From the NCBI GenBank assembly GCA_041663325.1, contig JBAZRN010000035.1, forward strand, positions 1 through 8,107: DNA of 8,107 nt, in the 5' to 3' direction. This stretch comes from CAJBLF01 sp041663325. Its GTDB lineage: Bacteria > Patescibacteriota > Gracilibacteria > Absconditabacterales > Absconditicoccaceae. Shown piece after piece: positions 1-6,060 of the stretch; within the stretch, counting starts at the first letter, position 1; every line of letters starts with the position of its first letter. Below the pieces are notes generated by a model. That model did no database searches and had not been told where the DNA came from. It worked only from the letters and a program-made list of their open reading frames with translations. The translations under genes and the position numbers were made by a program.

Positions 1-19
1 CGAATCTTTTTCATGTCTT

Positions 20-108
20 TGTCAGTATAGATAAATGTCATTTCAAATTGGTTAGGAATAAATCCCTACCAATTTTACTGACATTTCTATTTTTGGGTAC
101 TACTGACA
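20..108. repeat. Nested inverted repeat upstream of hicBA
   Basis: Three nested pairs of inverted arms are visible. The outer pair is TGTCAGTA (20-27) with TACTGACA (101-108). The middle pair is AAATGTCA (33-40) with TGACATTT (79-86). The inner pair is AAATTGGT (45-52) with ACCAATTT (68-75), extended by AGG/CCT around an 8-base loop. All three listed 8-bp pairs are perfect. The inner stem followed by T-rich sequence could act as a terminator for a gene left of the window. The nested layout could equally be the end of a mobile element or an operator. No open frame covers the region. Confidence 0.6.
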
Positions 109-144
109 ATTTAACCTTGCTGTGACAGATCTGGTCTAAAGTGC

Positions 145-172
145 TTGAAAAAACAAAGAAAATCAGTATAAG
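145..172 (+). promoter_or_regulatory. Probable promoter of hicBA
   Basis: TTGAAA (145-150) and TATAAG (167-172) are separated by 16 bases, a good sigma-70 type pair. The predicted start near 179 leaves a leader of about 25 bases before the hicB ATG at 204. A GGAG at 172-175 lies too far from the ATG to serve as a ribosome binding site. Confidence 0.55.
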
Positions 173-203
173 GAGATTGGTTTTATTTATTAGAAAATAG
201 AAT

Positions 204-455
204 ATGTTTAAAAATTACATTGATATGCTTATGCATAAGGCCGTATATTCAACTGGTAAAGATTGAATAATTCTTGCTAAAATTCCTTGATATGTATGAT
301 TCTTTTCCCAATGAGATAATTTTGAAGATGCAAGAGAAAATTTACAAGATGCTATTGAAAGTGTAATAATGTATAAAATATTACAGAAAGATGATAAACT
401 ATTGATACAGGAAATCAGTGATTTTATCAAAGTTAAGGAACTTGCATATGCCTAG
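204..455 (+). CDS. hicB: HicB-family antitoxin (UGA read as Gly)
   Basis: An 83-residue protein that should neutralise the HicA toxin encoded directly downstream. The HicB core is clear: a first strand ending GIILAKIPGYVGFFSQGD (residues 21-38), then the helix DNFEDARENLQDAIESV, as in the partial RNase H-like fold of HicB antitoxins. Four in-frame UGA codons encode Gly 21, 29, 32 and 37; three of these are glycines the family normally has (IPG, GFF, QGD). The protein ends in a short basic/hydrophobic tail with no obvious helix-turn-helix or ribbon-helix-helix, so DNA binding is uncertain. It ends in TAG, which overlaps the hicA start by 8 bases, so the two are co-transcribed and probably translationally coupled. 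The ATG at 204 fits the predicted transcription start. Under the standard code only short fragments would be seen. Confidence 0.88.
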
Positions 456-666
456 AATTACACCATTAAAATTTAGGGAAGTGTGTGAGAAGTTAAAAAA
501 GATATGATTTGAATGACCCTATGGATGAGGGAAACATCCGATTATGGATAATGGAACTATTGTGATACCAGTTCCACATCATTGATGAAAGGACGTAGCG
601 ACACAAACAATAGAAGAAATAATACATTCAGTGGGTGTTAATAAAGACGAATGGATAAAACTATAA
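448..666 (+). CDS. hicA: HicA-family mRNA interferase toxin (five UGA-Gly codons)
   Basis: A 72-residue protein matching the HicA toxin family, double-stranded-RNA-binding-fold ribonucleases that cleave mRNA. Diagnostic segments are the N-terminal helix FREVCEKLKKIGFE, GPYGGGKHPIM with the presumed catalytic His30, IPVPHHGGKDV (residues 40-50), and TIEEIIHSVGVNKDEW at the end. UGA encodes Gly 20, 23, 27, 46 and 47. The GG pair after HH is a family hallmark, which fixes the UGA meaning as Gly rather than Trp; the single Trp (residue 69) uses TGG. The start ATG overlaps the hicB stop and is preceded by AAGGA (435-439) with 8 bases of spacing, the clearest ribosome binding site in the window. 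It ends in TAA. In a standard-code host the product would stop after 19 residues. Confidence 0.92.
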
Positions 667-837
667 CGAGTAATTATTATACTACGGATAGTAAAAAAAC
701 ACGATGTATGAACTCATGCTCAATTATACAAATAATGGTTAATAAGTAATTCGATAGCAAGTTGCACAGGTGATAAACTTTGGACTATTAAATTCTTCTG
801 AGATAATTTCTATGGATGCAAATCTTCATGATGAGTA
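667..837 (+). pseudogene. Decayed coding remnant, origin uncertain
   Basis: No intact gene fits the gap between hicA and the prenyl synthase gene. In one plus-strand frame, reading UGA as Gly, a protein-like stretch appears after a TAA at about 727-729. It includes SNSIASCTGDKLWTIKFF followed by a Gly/Cys/Ser-rich end (YGCKSSGG). The frame has no start codon after that TAA and runs on past 837 into the antisense of the next gene. The Cys-containing, Gly/Ser-rich composition suggests the C-terminus of an extracellular or pilin-like protein, but I do not recognise the family. It may be the leftover 3' end of a gene replaced when hicBA arrived, or a chance open frame. Confidence 0.25.
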
Positions 838-848
838 CAGTTAAATAA

Positions 849-1895
849 TTACTGATCTAATTTTTCCATCTTCTTAATAAGAGCAAGAACGTAGCTTTTT
901 GCTTTATCATTAATCTGCGTTTCAGCTAATATATCTCTCGCTTTTTGACTATATTCGAGGATATTTTTTTTGCCAAACGCTATGGCTCCGCTTTCTTCAA
1001 ACATCGCTTGCAGAGCTTTAATCTGTGTGTCATCAAGTTTTTTCCCCATAGACGATTTCAAGAGTTCTTTCTGCTTTGGAGTTCATTTTTCAAAAATATA
1101 ATTGGTGAAATATGTTTGTTGTCATTCTTGGATATCGCTAAATGCAGACTTGGTTTTATCGCCAAAAGTGATGTCCAAATAATCATCTCTCATTTGAAAC
1201 GCCATACCCATATATTTTCCTAGTTCTATGACAAGTTTCTTTTGCTGGTCAGAAGCATCGGCAAGAATAGCTCAGGTGAGCATAGGTCTAATGAATGTAT
1301 AAGAAGCGGTTTTATACATGTTTTTTTTATCGATCAGTGATAGTGAGGCTGGTCAAGAAATCATCATATCGACGTCGATCATTTGTCAGAGAATCACTTC
1401 TTCAATCATACTGTGAACATTTTTTCTGGCTTCCAAAAGGAGATTTTCTGCGAAATCATGCTGCTTATATCGAAGTTCATAGACTCGAGAAAGAAGGAGA
1501 TCTCCAAGGAGAATAGCTTGTCCTTCAGCGACATGGTGCGCGTGGAGGCTTCATTTCAAAGCCTTTTCTATAAAGGTATGTACCGTAAACGCATTGTGTC
1601 TTTTGTCTGCTTGATCAATGACATCATCGTGGATAAGCGCCATAGAATGAAGAAGTTCAAAGATGATTCCAAAATTCAAAATCGCCTTTTCATTATCTCC
1701 GCCAAATCATTTATAAATGAGCCATAGTCCATAGGGTCTAATTCTTTTACCGCCGGAAAAAATAAAAGTGTTGATATAGTCGATAAAGGTATTGATTTTT
1801 TTATCGTCAATCAGCTTTTGCGCTTGTTTTACTTTCTCTTGGATATAGGTCTGCAGGATACCGTCAAAGGTGGTCTTGAATGAAGCTAAATCCAT
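849..1895 (-). CDS. Polyprenyl (isoprenyl) diphosphate synthase
   Basis: A 348-residue trans-isoprenyl diphosphate synthase, which adds isopentenyl diphosphate to an allylic primer in the cytoplasm to make lipid precursors such as the quinone or bactoprenol chain. Visible motifs are GGKRIRP (48-54), the first Asp-rich motif DDVID (90-94) with its following Arg99, GQMIDVD (170-176), KTASYTF (195-201) and the second Asp-rich motif DDYLD (237-241) after GMAFQMR. Length is normal for the family. Residues 85 and 86, five and four places before the first motif, are Met and Ala, not aromatic; this argues for a product longer than farnesyl diphosphate, but the chain length cannot be fixed. Seven UGA codons encode Gly, including Gly170 of GQMID and Gly258. 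A weak promoter is possible upstream (TTGGAA at 1958-1953, TATGCT at 1934-1929, 18-base spacer). No Shine-Dalgarno sequence precedes the ATG. It is transcribed divergently from the next gene. Confidence 0.93.
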
Positions 1896-1987
1896 TTTTG
1901 TGAATGCAGAATGTAAAACTATTTGGATAGCATATAAATTAGTTTTTTAGTCTTCCAATTCAATGCAATTCCACTCGGGTGAAATAT

Positions 1988-2015
1988 TTGACAAATAAGA
2001 TATTATAGTTATAAT
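1988..2015 (+). promoter_or_regulatory. Near-perfect sigma-70 promoter
   Basis: Consensus TTGACA (1988-1993) and consensus TATAAT (2010-2015) with a 16-base spacer. The predicted start is near 2022, about 22 bases before the ATG at 2044. It is the strongest promoter in the window, which suggests the lysine-rich protein downstream is well expressed. Confidence 0.75.
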
Positions 2016-2025
2016 ATAGATGTTT

Positions 2026-2038
2026 ATTTGTAACAAAT
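2026..2038. promoter_or_regulatory. Palindrome in the leader, possible operator
   Basis: ATTTGT and ACAAAT flank a single central base, a perfect 13-bp palindrome just downstream of the predicted transcription start and 5 bases before the start codon at 2044. It could be a repressor site or simply an AT-rich coincidence; no partner regulator is identifiable here. Confidence 0.3.
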
Positions 2039-2043
2039 TACTT

Positions 2044-3081
2044 ATGGGAAAATTTACACAATCAATGAATGCAGCTGCGCTTAGAACGGGAAATACTATA
2101 GCAACTCCACTTAGACGATGAGGGGAGTTTAGCAATGCGTTAGGAAATATCCCTAGACAGTGATATAGTTCAGCAAAAAATGTCCACGAAGTTACCAAAC
2201 AAACTCGAGATGCTTTGATGGATAATTTTCTCAATTTTTCCAAAGTCCAGGGGAAATGGTATCAGAAAATGCTCAAAGTTCCTGCTAATTTAGTTTCTGC
2301 AATGACACGAAGACCAGCAATGATTACATGAGCAGGTATTTTAAGCTGATTCAATCAAGCAGCTCGACAGCCATTCAAAAAGCTCTTGTACACTCCAGGT
2401 AAAATGTTCAAGGGAATGCGAAACGCTACGAGACTATTCAGCAAAGAAAAATGATTTGACTTCGCAAAATACGATACGCACGAAACAGGATGAGATACCT
2501 GGATCAATAAAATCAAAGAAAAAAAGATAGGATTTCTTGGCGCAAAATTTTCAGCAGAAAGCGAAAAGCAAACAGAAAAAAAAGTAAAATCAAAACCGGT
2601 AGAAGATAAAAAACCTGAGGCGAAAACAGAAGTTAAGAAAGAAGAAATAAAAAAACCAATAGAAAATCCACACGCTGAAAGCGAATTGTTTCAAAAAAAA
2701 ATCAATGAAAAAGATGATAAATTTTTTGATAAAGAATTAGCAGAAAGATGATATCCTACGGGAGCTTCATTTTGAAGCAAACCTAAAGATAAGCCCAAAT
2801 CTATTAAAGAACTCCAGAAAAAACAAAAAGAAGAATCAGAAATGAAAGATAAAGCAGAACACGATAAAAACTTTCCTGATTGGAAAACATTGCCGGATGA
2901 ATTCAAAAAACAATACAAAAAAGACTATGATAAAGCGCTCAAAAATAATCCAACTAAAGAATGAATAATCGCACGAGGAAAGGAAGCAAAAATGTGAGAA
3001 CAGCCAGAAGAAATAGTAGAAAATTTCAAAAAAAAAGATCCTACGTTTGCAGGATATATGGAAGAAATTCTTAAAAAATAG
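2044..3081 (+). CDS. Hypothetical lysine-rich protein
   Basis: A 345-residue protein that I do not recognise. Residues 1-150 are basic and mildly amphipathic (LRRGGEF, MTRRPAMITGAGILSGFNQAA, KKLLYTPGKMFKGMRNATR) without a convincing membrane segment. Residues from about 170 to 215 are a Lys/Glu/Pro-rich low-complexity linker. The last 130 residues are charged and probably helical (KSIKELQKKQKEESEMKDK, FKKQYKKDYDKAL), ending FAGYMEEILKK. Ten UGA codons encode Gly, the highest count of any gene here, so a standard-code caller would find almost nothing. The ATG at 2044 lies about 22 bases after the predicted start of a strong promoter; no SD is present. It ends in TAG, and that stop runs into degenerate heptad repeats. 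The high charge could suit a nucleic-acid- or envelope-associated structural role, but that is only a guess. Confidence 0.8.
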
Positions 3082-3101
3082 TGGAAAATTAAAAATGTGG
3101 A
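3081..3101. repeat. Degenerate heptad repeats after the lysine-rich gene
   Basis: Consecutive 7-bp units GTGGAAA, ATTAAAA and ATGTGGA begin on the last base of the TAG stop at 3079-3081. They resemble units at the other gene borders in this window (GTGGAAA recurs at 6020-6026). This is the weakest of the six clusters. Confidence 0.35.
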
Positions 3102-3165
3102 GTAAATCGTAAACCTACAGATTATTGTAAGATACAATAGTTCATACCTACAAAGTCCTTTATTG

Positions 3166-3193
3166 TTAACTATTAGTTGTTCACTGTTAGTTA
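3166..3193. repeat. Four degenerate heptad repeats at the end of the RNHCP gene
   Basis: Four consecutive 7-bp units are TTAACTA, TTAGTTG, TTCACTG and TTAGTTA. They share TT at positions 1-2 and T at position 6. The last unit contains the TAA stop codon of the minus-strand RNHCP gene (3191-3193). See the other clusters at 5999, 6061, 7611 and 7699. Confidence 0.6.
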
Positions 3194-3502
3194 ATAAAGT
3201 ATTTCTTTATATTGCTTAATATACGTGTCTAACTTTTCAACTTCATCATCATCTGTCCTTTTGTTTCGATGAATTTTTCCGCATTGTTTACATTGGAAAC
3301 ATATTTTTAACTGTCAATTTTTGACTTCATAAGCGGTAGGATACATTTTTCATCCACACGTCGTCGCTCTATCTCCTGGTATTTCACCATCTACATGCAA
3401 GGAAATAAAACAATATGGACAATGATTTCTACAAGTTTTAGCTGCTTGAGAAATTTTTTTTCAACAATTTATGCAAGTAAATGACTCGTTGATTTTTTTC
3501 AT
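3191..3502 (-). CDS. RNHCP-domain zinc-ribbon-like protein
   Basis: A 103-residue protein of the RNHCP family, named for its conserved residues, seen here as RNHCPYC (25-31), HVDGEIPGDRATTC (36-49) and CKQCGKIHRNK (71-81). Cys pairs at 10/13, 28/31 and 71/74, plus Cys24, Cys49 and Cys68, suggest one or two metal sites. The family's function is not established, although the ribbon-like fold and charged C-terminus suggest RNA or protein binding. Three UGA codons encode Gly 14, 51 and 63; Gly51 lies in the conserved CGGKM turn. The ATG at 3502 is the first in frame. A -10-like TATAAC (3514-3509) ends 6 bases before that ATG, so the transcript could be leaderless. Its start codon touches the 8-bp repeat that flanks a palindromic element upstream, so the promoter may have come from that element. 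Confidence 0.9.
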
Positions 3503-3594
3503 TAGCGTGTTATATAGTAAATTACCCCACCCCAATCATCCCCACCTGGTGGAGAGGGTCGACCGAAGGTCGGGGTGAGGTAACTAATTAGCGT
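3501..3594. mobile_element. Short palindromic element with flanking 8-bp direct repeats (MITE-like)
   Basis: Direct repeats ATTAGCGT (3501-3508 and 3587-3594) flank a GC-rich palindrome unlike the AT-rich surroundings. The outer stem pairs TTACCCCACCCC (3522-3533) with GGGGTGAGGTAA (3572-3583), with one mismatch in 12. Inside are two smaller perfect hairpins: CCACC/GGTGG (3542-3552) and CGACC/GGTCG with a GAA loop (3560-3572, sharing one base with the outer stem). Together they could fold as a three-way junction. It encodes no protein. The layout fits a small non-autonomous mobile element or a REP-like repeat, the direct repeats being a possible target duplication. It may also terminate the minus-strand RNA upstream and supply the RNHCP gene's promoter. 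Confidence 0.5.
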
Positions 3595-3599
3595 TTTTA

Positions 3600-3744
3600 G
3601 TGACCACATGGTCGTAGAAGGCAAGTTGTTCTCCTAATAACTTAGAAGTGGATGGCTCCGTTACACACAAGGCATAACTTTATGGCCCCCAGAATGTACA
3701 TAGGAAGTAATATTCCTCACCTCGCGTACGCGCCCTGTAGTCAC
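3600..3744 (-). ncRNA. Candidate structured RNA, 6S RNA-like
   Basis: This 145-base non-coding stretch folds, by eye on the minus strand, into a 6S-like shape. The ends pair (GTGAC with GTCAC) and continue TACAGGGC with GCCTTCTA. A central open region follows, then a terminal stem (TACATTC with GTGTGTA, capped by a GGCCATAA/TTATGCC hairpin). The 3' side of the open region holds a small hairpin CTTCTAA-GTTA-TTAGGAG directly after CCA, as in known 6S RNAs, where such a hairpin sits in the 3' bubble strand. 6S RNA binds the housekeeping RNA polymerase by mimicking an open promoter. A -10-like TAATAT (3751-3746) lies at the upstream gene's stop codon, so the RNA may have its own promoter or be processed from the RRM mRNA. 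Identity rests on hand folding only. It could be a different RNA. Confidence 0.45.
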
Positions 3745-3748
3745 GATA

Positions 3749-4081
3749 TTATTCTTCTATTGCTTGATCCGCTTGTAGTTTGGCTTCTTCTCTTGCTTTG
3801 ATTCTCTCTGGGTTTTCATTGGCAAAATCTACTTTTACCGCTCTTCCCATAATCTCTTGTCCATCCATTGCTTTTTGCGCTTTAGCGGCGTCTTCAGGAT
3901 TGACAAATTCTACAAATCCAAATCCTCTGCTTTTGTTTGTCTCTTGATCGAGTTTTACCCTAGCAAAAGCGACTTCTCCAAACTTTGAAAATTCTTCTCT
4001 AAGCTCTTTTCCTCTCAATTTCCGATTTAGCCCGCCAACAAATAATTTTGTTTGGCTGACAATAGTGTTTTCTTCTGACAT
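3749..4081 (-). CDS. Single-RRM RNA-binding protein
   Basis: A 110-residue protein made of one RNA recognition motif with a short charged tail. RNP2 is LFVGGL (13-18) and RNP1 is RGFGFVEF (52-59); their aromatic residues would stack on single-stranded RNA. Residues 11-87 cover the whole beta-alpha-beta-beta-alpha-beta fold, and the acidic/basic helix from about residue 91 to 110 follows. Bacterial proteins of this kind are often cold-induced RNA chaperones. No UGA codon is used, unlike most genes here. It starts at ATG 4081 without an SD, after a long AU-rich leader; a possible promoter is TTGTCT (4146-4141) with ATTATA (4123-4118), spacer 17. The TAA stop is about 5 bases from the start of the candidate structured RNA, which is on the same strand. 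Confidence 0.93.
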   Translation of the reverse strand: MSEENTIVSQTKLFVGGLNRKLRGKELREEFSKFGEVAFARVKLDQETNKSRGFGFVEFVNPEDAAKAQKAMDGQEIMGRAVKVDFANENPERIKAREEAKLQADQAIEE

Positions 4082-4153
4082 GTATCAAAAAAACAAAATA
4101 AATAAACAGCAAAAATGTATAATTTTGTTTTCAAAATACAAGACAATTAAAAT

Positions 4154-4181
4154 TTGCATTATTTTCAATTCTGGGTATAAT
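4154..4181 (+). promoter_or_regulatory. Promoter of the gene at 4225
   Basis: TTGCAT (4154-4159) and consensus TATAAT (4176-4181) with a 16-base spacer; predicted start near 4188, leaving a leader of about 37 bases. It faces away from the RRM gene. Confidence 0.6.
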
Positions 4182-4224
4182 TAACTAGATAAGCTTCAAA
4201 CTTTACTCTTTAAGCTACTTCGTT

Positions 4225-4995
4225 ATGACAGATCCTATCCAATGAACTAATCCGCCACAAAACCAGCAAAATACTCAACAGTGACCTATTGATGATATTT
4301 TGGGGGGAGAAGATATTTTCGCTGCGATACCTGATAATATTCAGACTCCTGTAGTTGCTCCGATTCAGCAAGAAATAAAAGTTCCTGTAGAACCCGTACA
4401 TGTTCCTGAAATACCTCCAACACAAGATGTGACTCCACATATTACTGACGAAGAAATGCAGGATATTCAGCAGCAATCGTCTATAGAACAAATCAAGGTA
4501 GAGGATCTTTTGGACACAAAACTTCAGACAGACGTGCAAAAAAAATTCGGTGAATTGTTTTTTACTACCAAGAAGATTTATGAACTCAAAGACAAAATAT
4601 GAAATTCTGAAGAAACTTTTGACATTCTCTGAGCAGACAACGACAAGATATTCATCTCATATAGATTCCTTCTTGACGAGACTGATGATCCGATGATTTT
4701 CATCACCAAAATAGAACAAGAAAAAGAGACGGAAGAAGAAACAGTCAATGAATTAAGATTTACGTTCAATGAAGAAAATTCATCCATAGAAGTGATGATA
4801 AATGATACCTTGCTTTTTGATGAACATAAAGATTTCACCGAAGATCCCAAGAAAAAAATGCAAGTCATAGACAAATTAAATAAGTTTATTTTCTTGACCT
4901 CAGAAGAACTCAGAAAAGTAGAAAAAGAGATCAAAGACAAAGAGGAAATGGAAAGAGAAAGAAGAAAGCTACAAGAAGTATTCAGAAACTTCTAG
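4225..4995 (+). CDS. Hypothetical protein with Pro/Gln-rich N-terminus and coiled-coil C-terminus
   Basis: A 256-residue acidic protein with no recognised family. Residues 1-75 are rich in Pro, Gln, Asn and Val with no hydrophobic segment (for example NPPQNQQNTQQGP and VPVEPVHVPEIPP) and are probably disordered. Residues 86-225 look like a folded alpha/beta domain with alternating strands (KIFISYRFLL, MIFITKIEQ, ELRFTFNEENSSIEVMI). Residues 226-252 are a highly charged helix, SEELRKVEKEIKDKEEMERE, likely a coiled coil. It has no signal sequence, so it is probably cytoplasmic. UGA encodes Gly 7, 20, 126 and 136. The ATG at 4225 is the first in frame after a good promoter; a later ATG would lose part of the N-terminus. 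No SD is present. It ends in TAG. Confidence 0.82.
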
Positions 4996-5010
4996 CTATC
5001 ACATATATTT

Positions 5011-5042
5011 TTCGAAAAAAAAAGACCGCAAATACGCGGTCT
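5011..5042 (-). terminator. Intrinsic terminator of the gene at 5059-5427
   Basis: A perfect 7-bp stem AGACCGC/GCGGTCT (5023-5029 and 5036-5042) with a 6-base loop. On the minus strand it is followed by an uninterrupted run of T (the A run at 5015-5023), a textbook factor-independent terminator. For the plus-strand gene ending at 4995 the A run precedes the stem, so termination there would be weaker. Confidence 0.8.
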
Positions 5043-5058
5043 AAAGTTTGAATTTGTA

Positions 5059-5427
5059 TTATCCTCTTGTGGCGATAATTTTGTTTATCAATTCTGGCAA
5101 TCTTGTCGTCAAAGCAAAGTTTGTATCACACCAATGCATTCCAGCAATTTCAATGTGATCTTTCCGGGAATAGTCTCCTATACAGATTGTTTTAGGAGCT
5201 TTGTGGGTCTGAGCAAGTGTGTTGAGCTCTTTTCCATCGGGATAGTCACTTATTACTATGACTGTTTCTTCCAAAATTTCAGGTAGTTCATGGAGTGTAT
5301 GTAATTTAACACAGTACGTATTTCCCTTTGGAAAACTGATATAATTTTTTGAACTAAGCGCAATGCTTATTTTTTTAGTATCTGTAGGATCTACTACAAT
5401 TACCTGAATCGGCTTTTTTGTATTCAT
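5059..5427 (-). CDS. Hypothetical 122-residue alpha/beta protein
   Basis: A complete 122-residue protein that I cannot assign. Hydrophobic strand-like runs alternate with helices: IQVIVVDP (7-14), TVIVISDYPDG (55-65), KTICIGDYS (79-87) and a C-terminal helix ELINKIIAT. The order resembles a Rossmann or response-regulator receiver fold, with Asp13 after strand 1 and Asp61 after the third strand. The conserved Thr/Ser and Lys of true receivers are not evident, so a phosphotransfer role is not supported. No UGA codon is used. A strong terminator follows it, and a possible promoter precedes it (TTGTGT at 5480-5475, ATACAT at 5457-5452, spacer 17). The leader is A/T only and has no SD. It is probably a single-gene transcript, since a hairpin separates it from the CYTH gene upstream. 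Confidence 0.78.
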   Translation of the reverse strand: MNTKKPIQVIVVDPTDTKKISIALSSKNYISFPKGNTYCVKLHTLHELPEILEETVIVISDYPDGKELNTLAQTHKAPKTICIGDYSRKDHIEIAGMHWCDTNFALTTRLPELINKIIATRG

Positions 5428-5480
5428 TTTTTATATTTTTTATGTTTTTTTATGTATGCTACATATAAAGATAAACACAA

Positions 5481-5504
5481 AAATATCAACACAAAATGAT
5501 ATTT
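5481..5504 (-). terminator. Hairpin between the CYTH gene and the 122-residue gene
   Basis: A perfect 8-bp stem, AAATATCA with TGATATTT, around an 8-base loop. On the minus strand it lies 10 bases past the CYTH stop and is followed by TTGTGTTT, a weak terminator. It is AU-only apart from one GC pair, so strength is doubtful, and the -35 of the next gene may begin immediately after it. Confidence 0.4.
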
Positions 5505-5514
5505 ATTTTTTGTC

Positions 5515-5997
5515 TTATAATAATTCAATCAGTTCGTCAGCTAGTCCATGATTGGCTATATAAGAATTGGTTGCTTCTCTCATTCTCGTAAGCTCTTCAC
5601 CAAATCGTTCGGGGACAATGAATTTTTTCGCATCTCTTTTGCTAGCAAATTCCACTTCAGCGGTTTTGAGTCATTGTAAATTTTTATATACATCCAATTC
5701 GATAGTAAGACCATCATACGGTAGTTCATAGCGAGTTTTTTCGAGAAAATGATTTTCTACTTGGAATCGCAATTGATCAAATTCTTCTTTGCTTATATTC
5801 GCTTCTATCTCTTCTCTCACAAGTCCATATCACTTCTTTCTAGTGACTTTATATTCATCTCAGATATGTCTGACTCTGATGCTTTTTCCCGTGCTCGGAT
5901 CATTGAAATATCCCTGAATGATTTCCTTATGAGGAAATTGCTCTATATCCATAGGTATATCTTTTACCAAAAATTTTCTTTCAATTTCGAGAGCCAT
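5515..5997 (-). CDS. CYTH-domain (triphosphate tunnel) protein
   Basis: A 160-residue protein of the CYTH superfamily, beta-tunnel enzymes that bind triphosphates with divalent metal; members include inorganic triphosphatases, thiamine triphosphatase and class IV adenylate cyclases. The signature ExExK is EIERK (4-8). Further family elements are SIRVRHIGDEYKVTRKKG (39-56), REEIEANIS (61-69), the LEKTRYEL strand, LTIELDVYKNLQGL (97-110) and KTAEVEF (111-117). The length suits a single CYTH domain without the CHAD domain. The short bacterial forms are usually tripolyphosphatases, so that is the best guess for substrate; it is not proven. UGA encodes Gly 46, 56 and 109. It lies 64 bases after the membrane-protein gene on the same strand with no terminator between, so the two may be co-transcribed. 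Degenerate heptad repeats sit directly before its ATG. Confidence 0.9.
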
Positions 5998-5998
5998 A

Positions 5999-6026
5999 CT
6001 AATTAACTAATAGTTAAAAGTGGAAA
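5999..6026. repeat. Degenerate heptad repeats upstream of the CYTH gene
   Basis: Four 7-bp units in tandem: CTAATTA, ACTAATA, GTTAAAA and GTGGAAA. They begin one base upstream of the CYTH start codon (5995-5997) and share the style of the clusters at 3166, 6061, 7611 and 7699. Confidence 0.5.
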
Positions 6027-6060
6027 GTGTTGGTATTTTTTTTATATAAATATTTTCCTT

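Noticed and set aside
680..693. Hairpin TACTA/TAGTA after hicA as a terminator
   Set aside because: It is only five pairs and is followed by A, not T, on the plus strand.
945..1727. Plus-strand open frames at 945-1223, 1295-1516 and 1383-1727
   Set aside because: They lie antisense inside the prenyl synthase gene, whose motifs and length are fully accounted for on the minus strand; their products show no domain.
1947..3137. Minus-strand frames at 1947-2243, 2691-2918 and 2925-3137
   Set aside because: They mirror the lysine-rich gene and have the Phe/Ser-rich composition expected from the antisense of Lys/Glu codons.
3121..3141. Hairpin ATTATTGT/ACAATAGT as terminator of the lysine-rich gene
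   Set aside because: The stem is eight AU-rich pairs with one wobble and no T run follows; it may form, but termination is not supported.
3166..3193. Heptad clusters as a CRISPR array
   Set aside because: Units are 7 bp, directly adjacent and without spacers, and no cas gene is present.
3600..3744. tmRNA, RNase P RNA, SRP RNA or tRNA in the non-coding stretch
   Set aside because: It is too short for tmRNA or RNase P and lacks the SRP core GGAAGG-type loop, a CCA end and any tRNA cloverleaf.
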